A stretch of 64,000 bases of DNA from Neoakkermansia glycaniphila (GTDB taxonomy: Bacteria > Verrucomicrobiota > Verrucomicrobiia > Verrucomicrobiales > Akkermansiaceae), in assembly GCF_001683795.1 (NCBI RefSeq), contig NZ_LIGX01000035.1, positions 62,001 through 126,000 of the forward strand, given 5' to 3'. A program made the position numbers and the translations under genes. Positions 1 to 8,359 of this stretch are shown here, piece after piece; positions within the stretch are counted from its first letter, which is position 1, and each line of letters opens with the position of its first letter. The notes under the pieces are model-generated. The model was given only the letters and a program-made list of their open reading frames with translations, did not search any database and had not been told where the DNA came from.

Positions 1-607
1 CGACGCTCTTGGGAGCGGCAGCGGCGATGTGCAGGGTGAGATCCTTGGAGAGGGCCTTGAAGGCATCGGACTTGGCGGTTTCTTCCTTGCCGGAGGCAAC
101 GGAGAGAAGAACGCCGACCTTGCCGCCCATGTGAATGTAGGAGGTAATCGCTCCGTTACCGGCGACGCTGAGGCGTGCGAACTTGCGCAGCATCATGTTC
201 TCACCGATGGAGGAACACATGGCCTTGATGTACTCTTCAACGCTGCCTTCGCCCATGGAAACCTGAAGGGCTTCTTCAAGCGTCTTGGCTTCGGAGGCCT
301 TAAGAGTCTTGGCTACTTCGGCCACGAGGCTCTGGAACTTGTCGCCCTTGGCGCAGAAGTCCGTTTCGCAGTTGAGTTCAAGCAAGATACCGTCGCATCC
401 GCAATCGGAAACGAGGGCGGCGATGATACCCTGATTGGCTTCGCGGTCTGCCTTGGCTGCGGCCTTGGCAATACCCTTTTCACGAAGGAACTTCACGGCG
501 GCATCCATATCGCCGTCGCATTCAATAAGAGCCTTCTTGCAGTCCATCATGCCCGCGTCGGTCTTGTCGCGGAGGGATTTGACGAGTGCGGCTGTAATTT
601 CTGCCAT
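1..607 (-). CDS. tsf: Elongation factor Ts (3' end beyond window)
   Basis: Guanine-nucleotide exchange factor that recycles EF-Tu in the cytoplasm. About 202 codons are visible. The N-terminal UBA-like domain carries the family signature TDAGMMDCKKAL at residues 17-28, followed by the dimerisation-domain motif NCETDFCAK. The start MAEITAALVKSLRDKT matches the usual EF-Ts N-terminus. The gene lies 24 bases downstream of rpsB on the same strand, the standard rpsB-tsf operon order. The C-terminal part runs off the left edge, so completeness cannot be judged. Family assignment is secure. Confidence 0.97.
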   Translation of the reverse strand, partial: MAEITAALVKSLRDKTDAGMMDCKKALIECDGDMDAAVKFLREKGIAKAAAKADREANQGIIAALVSDCGCDGILLELNCETDFCAKGDKFQSLVAEVAKTLKASEAKTLEEALQVSMGEGSVEEYIKAMCSSIGENMMLRKFARLSVAGNGAITSYIHMGGKVGVLLSVASGKEETAKSDAFKALSKDLTLHIAAAAPKSV

Positions 608-631
608 ATTCGTATTGATCTGGATGGAAGG

Positions 632-1315
632 TTAGGCCTGCTTGGCGCCGTTGATGGCGGCGACGAGGCGGGAAAGGATGAGGCGAATGGAACGCACGGC
701 GTCGTCATTGCCCGGAATCGGATAATCGACAGCGTCCGGATTGGCATTCGAGTCGGTCAGCACGACAACGGGGATGTTGAGGCGATGAGCTTCGCGAATG
801 GCGATATCTTCGTGATCGGCGCCGATGGCCACCATGGCATCGGGAGAACCGCCCATATTGCGGATACCCTGAAGGTTGCGGGAAAGCTTGGCGCGTTCGC
901 GATCGAGAGCGGCGATTTCCTTCTTGGACATGCTCTTGAACTCGGGCTGCTTGTCGAGGTTTTCGAGCCAGTCGAGGCGGGCGATGCTCTTCTTGATCGT
1001 AGCCATGTTGGTCAGCATGCCACCAAGCCAGCGGTGATTGACATAGTACTGTTCCGTGGCTTCTGCCGCTTCCTTGACGGCTTCCTGAGCCTGGCGCTTG
1101 CAGCCGACGAAGAGAATCTTCTTGCCGCGGCGGGAAAGGTCTGCGAGGAATTCGCAAGCTTTATCGAGGCACTTTTCGGTTTCTTCCAAATTGATGATAT
1201 GGATACCGTTCTTGTCTGCCAACAGATATTTCTTCATGTTGGGGTGCCACTTGCGGGTCTGGTGTCCGAAGTGGACGCCAGCTTCTACCATCTCGGTGAT
1301 GAGTTCGTTAATCAT
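632..1315 (-). CDS. rpsB: Small-subunit ribosomal protein S2
   Basis: Structural protein of the 30S subunit that helps recruit S1. The 227-residue product has the S2 signatures GVHFGHQTRKWHP near residue 13 and NHRWLGGMLTN near residue 92, and ends shortly after the conserved PIPGNDDA segment near residue 200, so the usual acidic C-terminal tail of some species is absent. The ATG at 1315 gives the canonical MINELITEMVEAGVHFGH start. No strong Shine-Dalgarno precedes it, as is common in this phylum. It is first in an operon with tsf. The CRISPR remnant and prophage end lie directly upstream and are read towards it. Confidence 0.98.
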   Translation of the reverse strand: MINELITEMVEAGVHFGHQTRKWHPNMKKYLLADKNGIHIINLEETEKCLDKACEFLADLSRRGKKILFVGCKRQAQEAVKEAAEATEQYYVNHRWLGGMLTNMATIKKSIARLDWLENLDKQPEFKSMSKKEIAALDRERAKLSRNLQGIRNMGGSPDAMVAIGADHEDIAIREAHRLNIPVVVLTDSNANPDAVDYPIPGNDDAVRSIRLILSRLVAAINGAKQA

Positions 1316-1410
1316 ATGTGTGTGAATTGCCCTTCCTTCAAGCAGGTGAGGGCGGGTGGTGGAAAGTGCTGTTCTTGAGCCCTGAGCTTCCCTTTGTTAT
1401 CATAACAGCA
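1316..1410 (-). promoter_or_regulatory. rpsB leader/promoter region
   Basis: Gap between rpsB and the decayed CRISPR/prophage boundary. It must hold the rpsB-tsf promoter and leader unless transcription enters from the prophage side. No exact -35/-10 pair was convincing by eye. The assignment rests on position. Confidence 0.4.
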
Positions 1411-1773
1411 TCAGCAGGGGCAAGGAATATAGGTTTCCACACGGCATTTGTCAATCAAAATATGGCAGATGCAACAAAGTTTTAGGCCGGTATTCCGGCA
1501 ACCCAACAGTATTGCCCAAGCACCGGCGACCAGGATATTGACTCGACCTACGCACTCCGTGGGAAGTGCGACAAGCCGGGCGTCTCCGCTCTCCTCCTCT
1601 CGTGCGGTTTCAATCCAGCGCGTGATCGAGTGGGCGCGATCCCACGGCACGGAGAAATACCGCTCCATCGTATCGATATCGACGGCAAACACCGTCGCGG
1701 AACTATACGTCCGCGACACCAGCTTCCCGCCATCCTTCTCGCGGCCTACGGCCAGATACAGTTGCGTAATCAT
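1411..1773 (-). pseudogene. Truncated prophage gene reading through CRISPR remnants
   Basis: A 120-codon frame. The first 50 or so residues (MITQLYLAVGREKDGGKLVS...) read like a genuine small phage protein, with a strand-helix pattern. The rest is translated CRISPR debris: bases 1607-1617 equal the start of the CRISPR repeat, and LPTECVG is the translation of a degenerate repeat at 1540-1572. The tail is Cys-rich nonsense. I therefore call a 3'-truncated gene lying 30 bases downstream of the MuB fragment in the same direction. I do not recognise the family. Alternative: the gene is real up to about LVALPT and the repeat match is fortuitous. Confidence 0.5.
1540..1617 (-). CRISPR. Decayed trailer end of CRISPR array 1
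   Basis: On the plus strand, 1547-1572 carries a degenerate copy of the repeat (TACGCACTCCGTGGGAAGTG, then CGAC). It is followed by exactly 34 bases (1573-1606, a normal spacer length here) and then GTTTCAATCCA at 1607-1617, identical to the first 11 bases of the 33-base repeat. After 1617 the match stops and prophage sequence begins. The orientation equals that of array 1 at 14439-14810, so this is best read as the trailer-side piece of the same array. Confidence 0.65.
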
Positions 1774-1803
1774 ATCAACTACTCCTTCCTTCGCGATAAC
1801 CTA

Positions 1804-2276
1804 TTACTTTGCCGCCCCCGCCAGCTCCTGCAGGAAACGGTGCGTCCCCAGGAAATGCCCCCAGGCATATGCCTCACCCTTCCGCGCCGCCGCCGTGGCC
1901 ACCGCCCGCATCCGCTTCACATAGCGGCCGAAACTGCACGTCTGCAACACCTCGCGGATCACCTCCATGCTCGCCCGGCCCACCTTGTCCTCCCCGGGAT
2001 CCGGCAGCCCGAAGGCCCTCCACACCGCCGCGATATCCTCCTCCGGCAGCTCCGAAGGCAGCTGAATATTGATCCCGCGCTGCACCGTCTGCGACAGCAC
2101 CTTGCGCCACTTGCTCAGCATATCGCCCGCAAGACGATCCTCCCACACCTCCGTCCCCACAAACACCAGGGCGCAGCCCGTCCGCTCGTAAATCTCGCGG
2201 AACATCTCGATCACCTCCGCCCCGCGGTCCTGCCCCATCGCCACCTGGTGCGCCTCATCGACAATCAGCGTATGCC
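1804..2276 (-). pseudogene. MuB-type AAA ATPase transposition protein, C-terminal fragment
   Basis: In Mu-like phages MuB binds DNA, hydrolyses ATP and delivers target DNA to the MuA transposase. The fragment starts in frame at about 2276 with RRRHTLIVDEAHQVAMGQD, which contains the Walker B strand and DEAH. It continues with the sensor-like CALVFVGTEVW and a helical C-terminal domain. The Walker A half is missing: upstream of 2276 the sequence switches to the end of an unrelated plus-strand gene. About 157 codons remain where the family usually has about 300. MuB homology is inferred from motifs. Confidence 0.75.
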
Positions 2277-2277
2277 G

Positions 2278-2435
2278 CCGCCGAGGCCATGCTGGCAGCC
2301 CTCAAGGGCCAGCAGTTTGAGGATGCGGCAAGCGACTGGGCATACTACCAGACGACCGTCAGCAAGCTCACCCACAAATCTACCGCAGGCAAGGCCATCC
2401 ATACGCTGGCCGTGTCCGCTCCTGTTATCATTTAA
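2278..2435 (+). pseudogene. 3' end of a late phage gene fused to the MuB fragment
   Basis: An open frame enters from the junction (AAAEAMLAALKGQQFEDAA) and ends at the TAA at 2433-2435. An internal ATG at 2289 could give a 48-residue peptide. It lies 25 bases before the tail protein gene on the same strand, as the preceding late gene of an operon would. The sequence looks like a helical C-terminus of a phage protein, but the family cannot be named. I infer that its 5' part was lost in the deletion that removed the head genes. Confidence 0.5.
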
Positions 2436-2460
2436 TCAACAATCAAATAATCAATATATT

Positions 2461-3042
2461 ATGTCTCAAGTTACCGTAGATCATCTCAAAACTCTCCGCC
2501 TCGGCAACGTCGTGTCGTTTGTCGCAGCCGGAGACAAGTATACCGCCGCCACCGACATCGCCAAAGCTACCGATGTCGACTGGTCGATCCTCGGATGTGT
2601 CGAGGAGTTGTCGCACTCCCCGCAGACCGAAGACGACGCCGTTGCCTATTTCGACCCGAACACGCAGAAATACAACGAGGACAAGAATACAGAAGTCAAG
2701 TCCGACCAGTTCAAGACGAAGATTGCGGACTGGTCGCCATTTGTCTGGCAGCTCAAATACCGCACGGAAAATCCGTTGGAAACGGGCAAGATCGTCCCGA
2801 TGTTCGCACTTTCGGAGCCGTCCGTCAGGTGCTGGGTCAAAGTCGAAAAGTACGACGGCAAGAAGCGTCTGCTCTGCACTCAGTACCTGTTTTGCGACGT
2901 GCGTATTGACGGCGAAATCGCCGAGAACAACAAGCTCGCGCGCCCGACGCTCATCCTCGACGTGGTGCCGTCCGTCAATAACGGAATGATCGCTACCGAG
3001 GCGTTGACCGGCACTCCGGAGGCACCTGCAGGAGGCGAATAG
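2461..3042 (+). CDS. Putative phage tail (tube-type) protein
   Basis: The 193-residue product starts at MSQVTVDHLKTLRLGNV. It is soluble, with a beta-rich centre (YDGKKRLLCTQYLFCDVRIDG) and an Ala/Gly/Pro C-terminus, typical of major tail proteins in size and composition. Its position, two unrelated genes before a tape measure, also fits a tail tube or tail structural subunit. The frame is open far upstream, but only the ATG at 2461 follows the stop of the preceding fragment and gives sensible protein. No motif proves the assignment. Alternative: another virion structural protein. Confidence 0.6.
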   Translation: MSQVTVDHLKTLRLGNVVSFVAAGDKYTAATDIAKATDVDWSILGCVEELSHSPQTEDDAVAYFDPNTQKYNEDKNTEVKSDQFKTKIADWSPFVWQLKYRTENPLETGKIVPMFALSEPSVRCWVKVEKYDGKKRLLCTQYLFCDVRIDGEIAENNKLARPTLILDVVPSVNNGMIATEALTGTPEAPAGGE

Positions 3043-3122
3043 AAACGCAAGCTACAAAACTGATTGAAAAAAAATGAAAACATTAAGAATCAATAATGTA
3101 GCTTGCGGAGAAGACGACACGA

Positions 3123-3392
3123 TTATGCGTACGTGTACCTCTTCCACGGGATTCGGGAAGCAGAAATGCTCGCCAGGAACCGTACTATGTCAGGCTTACC
3201 CTGATATGAGAACGCTCCGCGCGAATCCTGCGACGCAAGAATCAAAGGGATTCCCGCGAAGTCTGCGATCTGGGCTTGCAAAGCTTCGCGGGTTTCGTCC
3301 GCTGCATGCGTAGTGGACATCGCACTCTGCTTTACAATTACGATAGCAAAAGTCACCCCTTGCTCCTTGATTATGGCTCCATCAATTGTCAT
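3123..3392 (-). CDS. Conserved-looking small protein of unknown function
   Basis: An 89-residue product starting at MTIDGAIIKEQG; a TTG nine bases upstream is an alternative start. The sequence alternates hydrophobic strands and helices (VTFAIVIVKQSAM, EALQAQIADFAGIPLILASQD) and ends with a defined basic motif, SRIPWKRYTYA. It therefore reads as a folded alpha/beta protein rather than a shadow frame. The overlapping plus-strand frame 3074-3313 has poor composition and is not preferred. It lies on the minus strand between the tail gene and ParA. I do not recognise the family and assign no function. Confidence 0.55.
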   Translation of the reverse strand: MTIDGAIIKEQGVTFAIVIVKQSAMSTTHAADETREALQAQIADFAGIPLILASQDSRGAFSYQGKPDIVRFLASISASRIPWKRYTYA

Positions 3393-3462
3393 AGGCCACA
3401 ATAGATAACATAACAGGCCGTCAAAGACAACGTGGTCACTCTAACCTAATTTGTCATGGCGT

Positions 3463-3496
3463 CACCCCTGGAGCTTTGCGGCTCCGGGGGTGTTTT
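3463..3496 (+). terminator. Rho-independent terminator
   Basis: A strong GC stem, CACCCCTGGAGC/GCTCCGGGGGTG, with a TTTGCG loop is followed by TTTTG on the plus strand. It closes the plus-strand tail-protein transcription unit. It sits between two minus-strand genes. Confidence 0.8.
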
Positions 3497-3575
3497 GCAT
3501 GCGGCCAAAAACACAGAGTAAACACCAATAATGTATTGATATTCATTCTGCCAAAGCGGCCAATTTTGAATACAA

Positions 3576-4646
3576 TTACGCAGTCAATGCGATGACACGT
3601 TGAGCCAAAGCCTCAAAAATACCACGGAATTTATCACGATTCCCGATCATATTTTCTTTCGTGATTCCTCCAACGTTTCCAATCTGCGCGATGTCGTCAT
3701 CAGACAGAGCGAAGACAGGTTTCGAAACCTGCTGACTAATGGCGATCAGGGAATTAAAATCAGGAACGTGAGCAAGGTCATACGGATGCAATTCACTTCC
3801 AATCAGCACATCGCGAAGATCGTCAGAAGATATGACGCAGTCAATATCGGAAAGCGATGGCACGAATTTCTCATTGATTTCACGCCCGATAATATCAATC
3901 CAGCGTTGGAAAGCCACTGCTGGACGCTCATTTCTCGGCCTGTACCTCTGTTGTATAGCTCCGAGGAATTTCGGCGCATTGCGAATAAAATACGCATCAC
4001 TCGTAAAATCATTATCTTCCCTGAATCTGCAAATCTCCCGTTTCCATTTTCTAATGTTCTTCTCCAGCGACCCTATGGCCTGTAAGCAATAGTAATCGGG
4101 AGATGTTAGAACGATAAAGTAGTCACTCGACATGAGGATAACCTCGTTCAAACCTCCGACATTCGGACTAAGGTCATAAATCACATAGTCCATATTATGA
4201 TTATCAGCAATGTTCTTCAGGACTCCGGGTAGATTGCCCGGAATGTTTCGCGTCGCCGGTACACCTTGAGCGATTTTAAGCGATACACTGATCTGGGCAT
4301 CCAGATCCGAGACATCCAAATGCCCGGGCAGGCAGAAAAGATTTTCCTTTTGCGTCCGCAAAAGGTTACCATCGCTCGAAACGATCCTGGATACCGAATG
4401 GCCGTCGATCAACGATCTCACAATAGGTTGCATAGTGAGGTTATTGCGATTATTGTAAAAATTGATCATCGCATCATCATCAATCGCGATATACCCCATC
4501 ACGAGACCGGTTAAATTGCATTGGGAATCAAGGTCGATCATCAGCACGCGCTTCCCGGCTTCGGCAAGACTCCAACCCAAATTGAAGGCTGTTGTCGTCT
4601 TGCTGACGCCACCTTTATGATTGAATAAGCAGATTGACTTGGACAT
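3576..4646 (-). CDS. Orphan ParA/Soj-family ATPase
   Basis: A deviant-Walker P-loop ATPase of the ParA/MinD superfamily, which normally moves DNA or protein cargo on a nucleoid gradient. The 356-residue product has KGGVSKTT at residues 11-18 (Walker A with the signature lysine), IDLDSQCN at 37-44 (A') and YVIYDLSPNVGG near 154 (Walker B). The start MSKSICLFNHKGG was chosen because it puts Walker A at the normal N-terminal position and is preceded by AAGAG; a longer frame begins at 4703. No ParB or parS is visible, so the partner is unknown. It lies inside the prophage, so a role in maintaining or replicating a parental element is an inference. Confidence 0.85.
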   Translation of the reverse strand: MSKSICLFNHKGGVSKTTTAFNLGWSLAEAGKRVLMIDLDSQCNLTGLVMGYIAIDDDAMINFYNNRNNLTMQPIVRSLIDGHSVSRIVSSDGNLLRTQKENLFCLPGHLDVSDLDAQISVSLKIAQGVPATRNIPGNLPGVLKNIADNHNMDYVIYDLSPNVGGLNEVILMSSDYFIVLTSPDYYCLQAIGSLEKNIRKWKREICRFREDNDFTSDAYFIRNAPKFLGAIQQRYRPRNERPAVAFQRWIDIIGREINEKFVPSLSDIDCVISSDDLRDVLIGSELHPYDLAHVPDFNSLIAISQQVSKPVFALSDDDIAQIGNVGGITKENMIGNRDKFRGIFEALAQRVIALTA

Positions 4647-4753
4647 GGCTCTTGAGGTATTGTGATTGGTTATCGTGTATGAGTCAAGCGTATTCCGCTC
4701 CAAATATCTGGGCTAGAAATGTATGTTCGATATTTTGCCGAAAATGTTTGACG

Positions 4754-5398
4754 TCACGGCTTGTAATCGCTGTCGTACCAACCGTCGGATGCTGATCCGC
4801 CTCTCTCTCCATCGGCAAACGGCTCAAACAGCTTGCAGGCCATGACGGTTGCAAGCGCTCCAAGCTCCTCCGTGGATGGCACCGCCTCCGGCCACGGCCT
4901 GAAAAATTGGGAGTACCGGAGCTTGTAGACGGCGCGCAGCTTGCCGTCTGGCAAGGAGTAGCATAGCGTATCATGGCCGCGCGGGCGGAACAACTCAACG
5001 CCCATGTCGCGCTCGTAGTCCGCAACACTGCGCCCGTGAGCCTCCGGCGCAATCGGGATTGTGAGGCATTTGGCCGATGTGGCCGAGACCGTGCCGCCCT
5101 TGATTTTGAGGGCGAGGCCGTAGCGGTCACCCCCCTCGCCGAAAACGATGCTGAAGGAGTCGGCGTCACTTGGTCCCTCGCTCCATCTGTCCGGGATACC
5201 CTGCGCCCAGTTGGTGTCTTTGCGCCCCGCCCCGTGCGTGGGCAAGGCGGGGTTGTCGAAGTAGTCGTTGCCGCGCTCCCGGTACCAGTCCTGTATGTAG
5301 CGCGTCATGCCGCTGGCGATCGACGCATTGACATTTGGCATGTTGTCGCGCCCGGCCAGCGCGATCATGTCGTCAAGTCCTGTGATTGCAAACTCCAT
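4754..5398 (-). CDS. Phage virion-morphogenesis-like protein
   Basis: The 214-residue product begins MEFAITGLDDMIALAGRDNM. A mixed helical N-terminus is followed by a GRKDTNWAQGIPDRW segment and a beta-rich centre (GGDRYGLALKIKGGTVSATSAKCLTIP). This resembles the tail-completion/virion-morphogenesis proteins that precede tape-measure genes. The homology is a pattern impression, not a motif match. It is divergent from the tape measure, with 105 bases between starts. The much longer upstream frame (to 6319) is the antisense of the tape measure and is discarded. Confidence 0.5.
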   Translation of the reverse strand: MEFAITGLDDMIALAGRDNMPNVNASIASGMTRYIQDWYRERGNDYFDNPALPTHGAGRKDTNWAQGIPDRWSEGPSDADSFSIVFGEGGDRYGLALKIKGGTVSATSAKCLTIPIAPEAHGRSVADYERDMGVELFRPRGHDTLCYSLPDGKLRAVYKLRYSQFFRPWPEAVPSTEELGALATVMACKLFEPFADGERGGSASDGWYDSDYKP

Positions 5399-5503
5399 GA
5401 CCCAATGATGCCGCATGCGACGTGTTTCCGCAAGGCGTGACGCGGGGGCTAGCCCACCGGCATCTTGTTGATTGCTAGTCCGCAAGCATGGGATAATGAG
5501 GGC

Positions 5504-8359
5504 ATGGCTGACGCTGAATTCACAATCACTGGCCGGACGCAGGTTGATACGTCCGGGATGAAAGACCTTGCCGACACGGCCAAGGACGCAAAAGACGCAA
5601 TCGACAAGATCACTGCCACCCCGGATGCGTCCCCCAAGGTGGATGCAACCGGCATCGAGGGCATCAAAGACTCCGCGCAGGAGGCCAAGGAGGCGGTAGA
5701 TAAGCTCACGACGACACCGGACGCCGTGCCGCGCGTCAATACGACGGAGATCAGGAGCGTGCCGGAGGTCGTTAACGAGGCTAGAGACGCCATCGACGAG
5801 ATTAACGCCGTAGAGGTTGCGCCCAAGGTGGACACGAGCGGGCTTGAGCGCGTCAGGGAGGTGACAGGACAGGCCAAGCAAGATCTTGAGGAGATGTCTG
5901 CCGCCATGGAGGCGGCCATGGCCGGAATGGATGCTCCCACGCAAAACGCCATGCGCTCTCTTGAGGAGCTGCTTGCCAAGTATCAGGAGATGGAGTCCAA
6001 GCTCAAGAGCGGCAGCTTTGAGTTTGACTTTGACTCTGAGGGTAATGTGCAGTCGCTCAAGGATGTTGAGCGAGCAATCGAGCAAGTGATCGACGCTCAG
6101 GTTATGCTCTCCGACCAGACGTCTGATATGGACTTTGGCGGCAAGTGGGGCGACCAGGTCAACGAGGACGTTGACAAGGTGCTCAATGCTTACAATACGG
6201 AGGTTGAGGCGGCGGAGGCTGCCGCCGAGAAGCTGGTGGCAGCCGAGGAAAAAGCACAGAAGGCCGCAGAGGAGAGCGCGGACAAGGTTATTGCCGCCTA
6301 CAAGCGCAAGCAACAACAAATGGGCCGCTCGATCGATCAGCTCAAGGCCGATCTCGAAGAGTACAAGCGCAAAATGGAGGAGGCCGCCAAGGCCGGTGAC
6401 AAGATCGGTCAGGCCGAGGCCATCAAGGGGATTGAGGACACCAGCAAGGCGATTAAGGCTGTTGGCACGGCTGGACGCACGGCAAGCGGTGGATCCGAGC
6501 AGGCCGCGCGCTCCATGAGTACGCTGGCGCGCATGTTTTCGACGGGGCGCGTGGAGGGTGAGAGTCTGGCTGCGTCGATCCGTGGCATCGGCAAAGCACT
6601 CAAGACGGGGCTTGGTCCTATCGGGTGGGGTATCATCATGTTTGAGGGCTTGTCCGCCGCCGGGAAGTTATGGGAAATGTTTAAAAATAAGTCCCGTGAG
6701 GCCGCCAAGCAGGCCGAGGAGGCGCGAAAAAAGGCCGAGGAGGAGGCCAAAAAGATGAAGGAGATCAAGATGGATGCGGTTAAGGCGGAGAACGCCCACG
6801 AAATCCAAAAGGCTGCTGACTACATGTACAACAAGGCCCTTAAAACAACGATTGAACTTGAGCGGCAAACACAGGAAATCAAGCACCAGCTCGCTCTTAA
6901 GCAGGGCGAGATCGATCAGGATATTATGGACATCAACAGCGAACGTGACAAAAATACATACAAGCTCAAGATACAAAGTGTAGACGAGGGGTGGACTCCG
7001 GAAAAATTGGAAGACGAATTGCAGAAAAATGAGGACGCACGCGCGATGGAGTTGGATGCAAAAAAACAGGAAAAGCTCATGGCTGAACGGGATGCCAACT
7101 TGCAGTCGGCGTACAAGACTTTCCAATCCGTTTTTGATTTGATGCCATCCATGCTGAACACGGGAGGGGACATTATCAAAAGCTCGAAGGATGTTGATTT
7201 GTTTGTGACTAAGCTGCGTGCAGCATACGTGGATAGATCGGCAAAAAAAGACAGAATGGGATTTATGGATGACGTGGGTAAAGATGTTTATGAATTCGGT
7301 TTGCGCAATGAAGGCGTAAGCTTTTGGGGTAGAAAGTCAAATGCCGAGGCATTAATCAGCTCAAACAAAAGTAAATTCGACGAGCTTGGCAAAAAATTAA
7401 ATCTTACTGAAGAAGAGATGGTAGTCTTCTTGGGCCAATACACGGACGAGCTGTCTGATATGATTGGCGAAAAAAGAAAGGCATACGCAAAAGAATACAC
7501 ATCAATCAATGAAAGAGTCAGAATATTAGAGGGAGAGGTAAATCTCGATACAAGCGGAGCGAAAAAGAATGACAAAGGCGAGTACGAAAAGGAAGACATC
7601 CAAAAAGCAGCATCCGCCAAAGGCGTAAAAGCCGACGAGATGAAAAAAAGTTACAAAGATGGGTGGAAGTTACTGGATCAGATTTATAAAAGTAATCAAT
7701 TGCTTGAGCAATCAATCGAATCCGTGGGGAAGGGGATGGAAAAAAGACAGGAAATATCTGTGCTCAGAGACGCCGCCAATCAAAAAACACGCGAAGATGA
7801 AGCCAATAAATACAAAATGGAAAAAGCTTTTGAGAAGATTGTCGAGGGCGCGAGTATCGAGGGATTGAAAAATCTGTATAAACAAGCCCAGGACGCGCTC
7901 GAAGATGCAAAAAAGAACGGCAGTAAAAAGGACATACAGGAAGCCGAACAATTTGCCGACAAAGTTAAGGGGATACTCGACAACAAGCAGGATGCGGCAG
8001 ACAAAATGACGAAAGAAATAGACGACGCTATCGCCAAGGCTCTAAAGGACAAGAGCCTTAAAAAGAAAGATAGACAAGGATTACTCGAAATGAGGGATAA
8101 GCTAAAAAAAGCGGCATCGGACGGAAACCTTGACATGTCCGAGCTACAACAAGTCGCCCCCTATGTAGACGCTGCGGCCAAGAGTGCAGAAGGAGTCAAA
8201 GAATGCGTCACTCAAATGACTAATGCCACGTTAGATATGGCTAAAAGCCAAGCCAAGATTCAAGGCGAAATGGAAGGAAAATTTCAGGCATTGGCAGATC
8301 ATCTGCAAAATGAACTCGATAACATTAAGAGACAAATGAAAAACAAGCAATCAAATTAA
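5504..8359 (+). CDS. Phage tape-measure-like protein
   Basis: The 951-residue product starts MADAEFTITGRTQVDTSGM. It opens with repeated units ending in PKVDTSG/PRVNTTE-like motifs, then long coiled coils rich in A/E/K. A hydrophobic GLGPIGWGIIMFEGLSAAG segment lies near residue 370, and more than 500 residues of charged coil follow. This is the architecture of tape-measure proteins, which set tail length and line the tail lumen. Length and neighbours fit. From about 6,850 onward the DNA is clearly richer in A+T and AAA/AAT codons than the first third, suggesting a mosaic gene. The stop overlaps the end of the convergent gene by four bases. Confidence 0.75.
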   Translation: MADAEFTITGRTQVDTSGMKDLADTAKDAKDAIDKITATPDASPKVDATGIEGIKDSAQEAKEAVDKLTTTPDAVPRVNTTEIRSVPEVVNEARDAIDEINAVEVAPKVDTSGLERVREVTGQAKQDLEEMSAAMEAAMAGMDAPTQNAMRSLEELLAKYQEMESKLKSGSFEFDFDSEGNVQSLKDVERAIEQVIDAQVMLSDQTSDMDFGGKWGDQVNEDVDKVLNAYNTEVEAAEAAAEKLVAAEEKAQKAAEESADKVIAAYKRKQQQMGRSIDQLKADLEEYKRKMEEAAKAGDKIGQAEAIKGIEDTSKAIKAVGTAGRTASGGSEQAARSMSTLARMFSTGRVEGESLAASIRGIGKALKTGLGPIGWGIIMFEGLSAAGKLWEMFKNKSREAAKQAEEARKKAEEEAKKMKEIKMDAVKAENAHEIQKAADYMYNKALKTTIELERQTQEIKHQLALKQGEIDQDIMDINSERDKNTYKLKIQSVDEGWTPEKLEDELQKNEDARAMELDAKKQEKLMAERDANLQSAYKTFQSVFDLMPSMLNTGGDIIKSSKDVDLFVTKLRAAYVDRSAKKDRMGFMDDVGKDVYEFGLRNEGVSFWGRKSNAEALISSNKSKFDELGKKLNLTEEEMVVFLGQYTDELSDMIGEKRKAYAKEYTSINERVRILEGEVNLDTSGAKKNDKGEYEKEDIQKAASAKGVKADEMKKSYKDGWKLLDQIYKSNQLLEQSIESVGKGMEKRQEISVLRDAANQKTREDEANKYKMEKAFEKIVEGASIEGLKNLYKQAQDALEDAKKNGSKKDIQEAEQFADKVKGILDNKQDAADKMTKEIDDAIAKALKDKSLKKKDRQGLLEMRDKLKKAASDGNLDMSELQQVAPYVDAAAKSAEGVKECVTQMTNATLDMAKSQAKIQGEMEGKFQALADHLQNELDNIKRQMKNKQSN

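Noticed and set aside
29..1378. 449-codon plus-strand frame opposite tsf and rpsB
   Set aside because: It is the antisense of two certain ribosomal-operon genes and has shadow-type composition rich in Gly, His and Leu.
1630..2460. Upstream extension of the tail-protein frame
   Set aside because: It crosses the MuB fragment on the opposite strand and is rich in Pro/Arg/His; the real ATG is at 2461.
3074..3313. 79-codon plus-strand frame after the tail gene
   Set aside because: Overlaps a better minus-strand candidate (3123-3392) and lacks a plausible fold or codon pattern.
5400..6319. Upstream extension of the minus-strand frame at 4754 into the tape measure
   Set aside because: The extension is antisense to the tape measure and compositionally a shadow; the gene starts at 5398.
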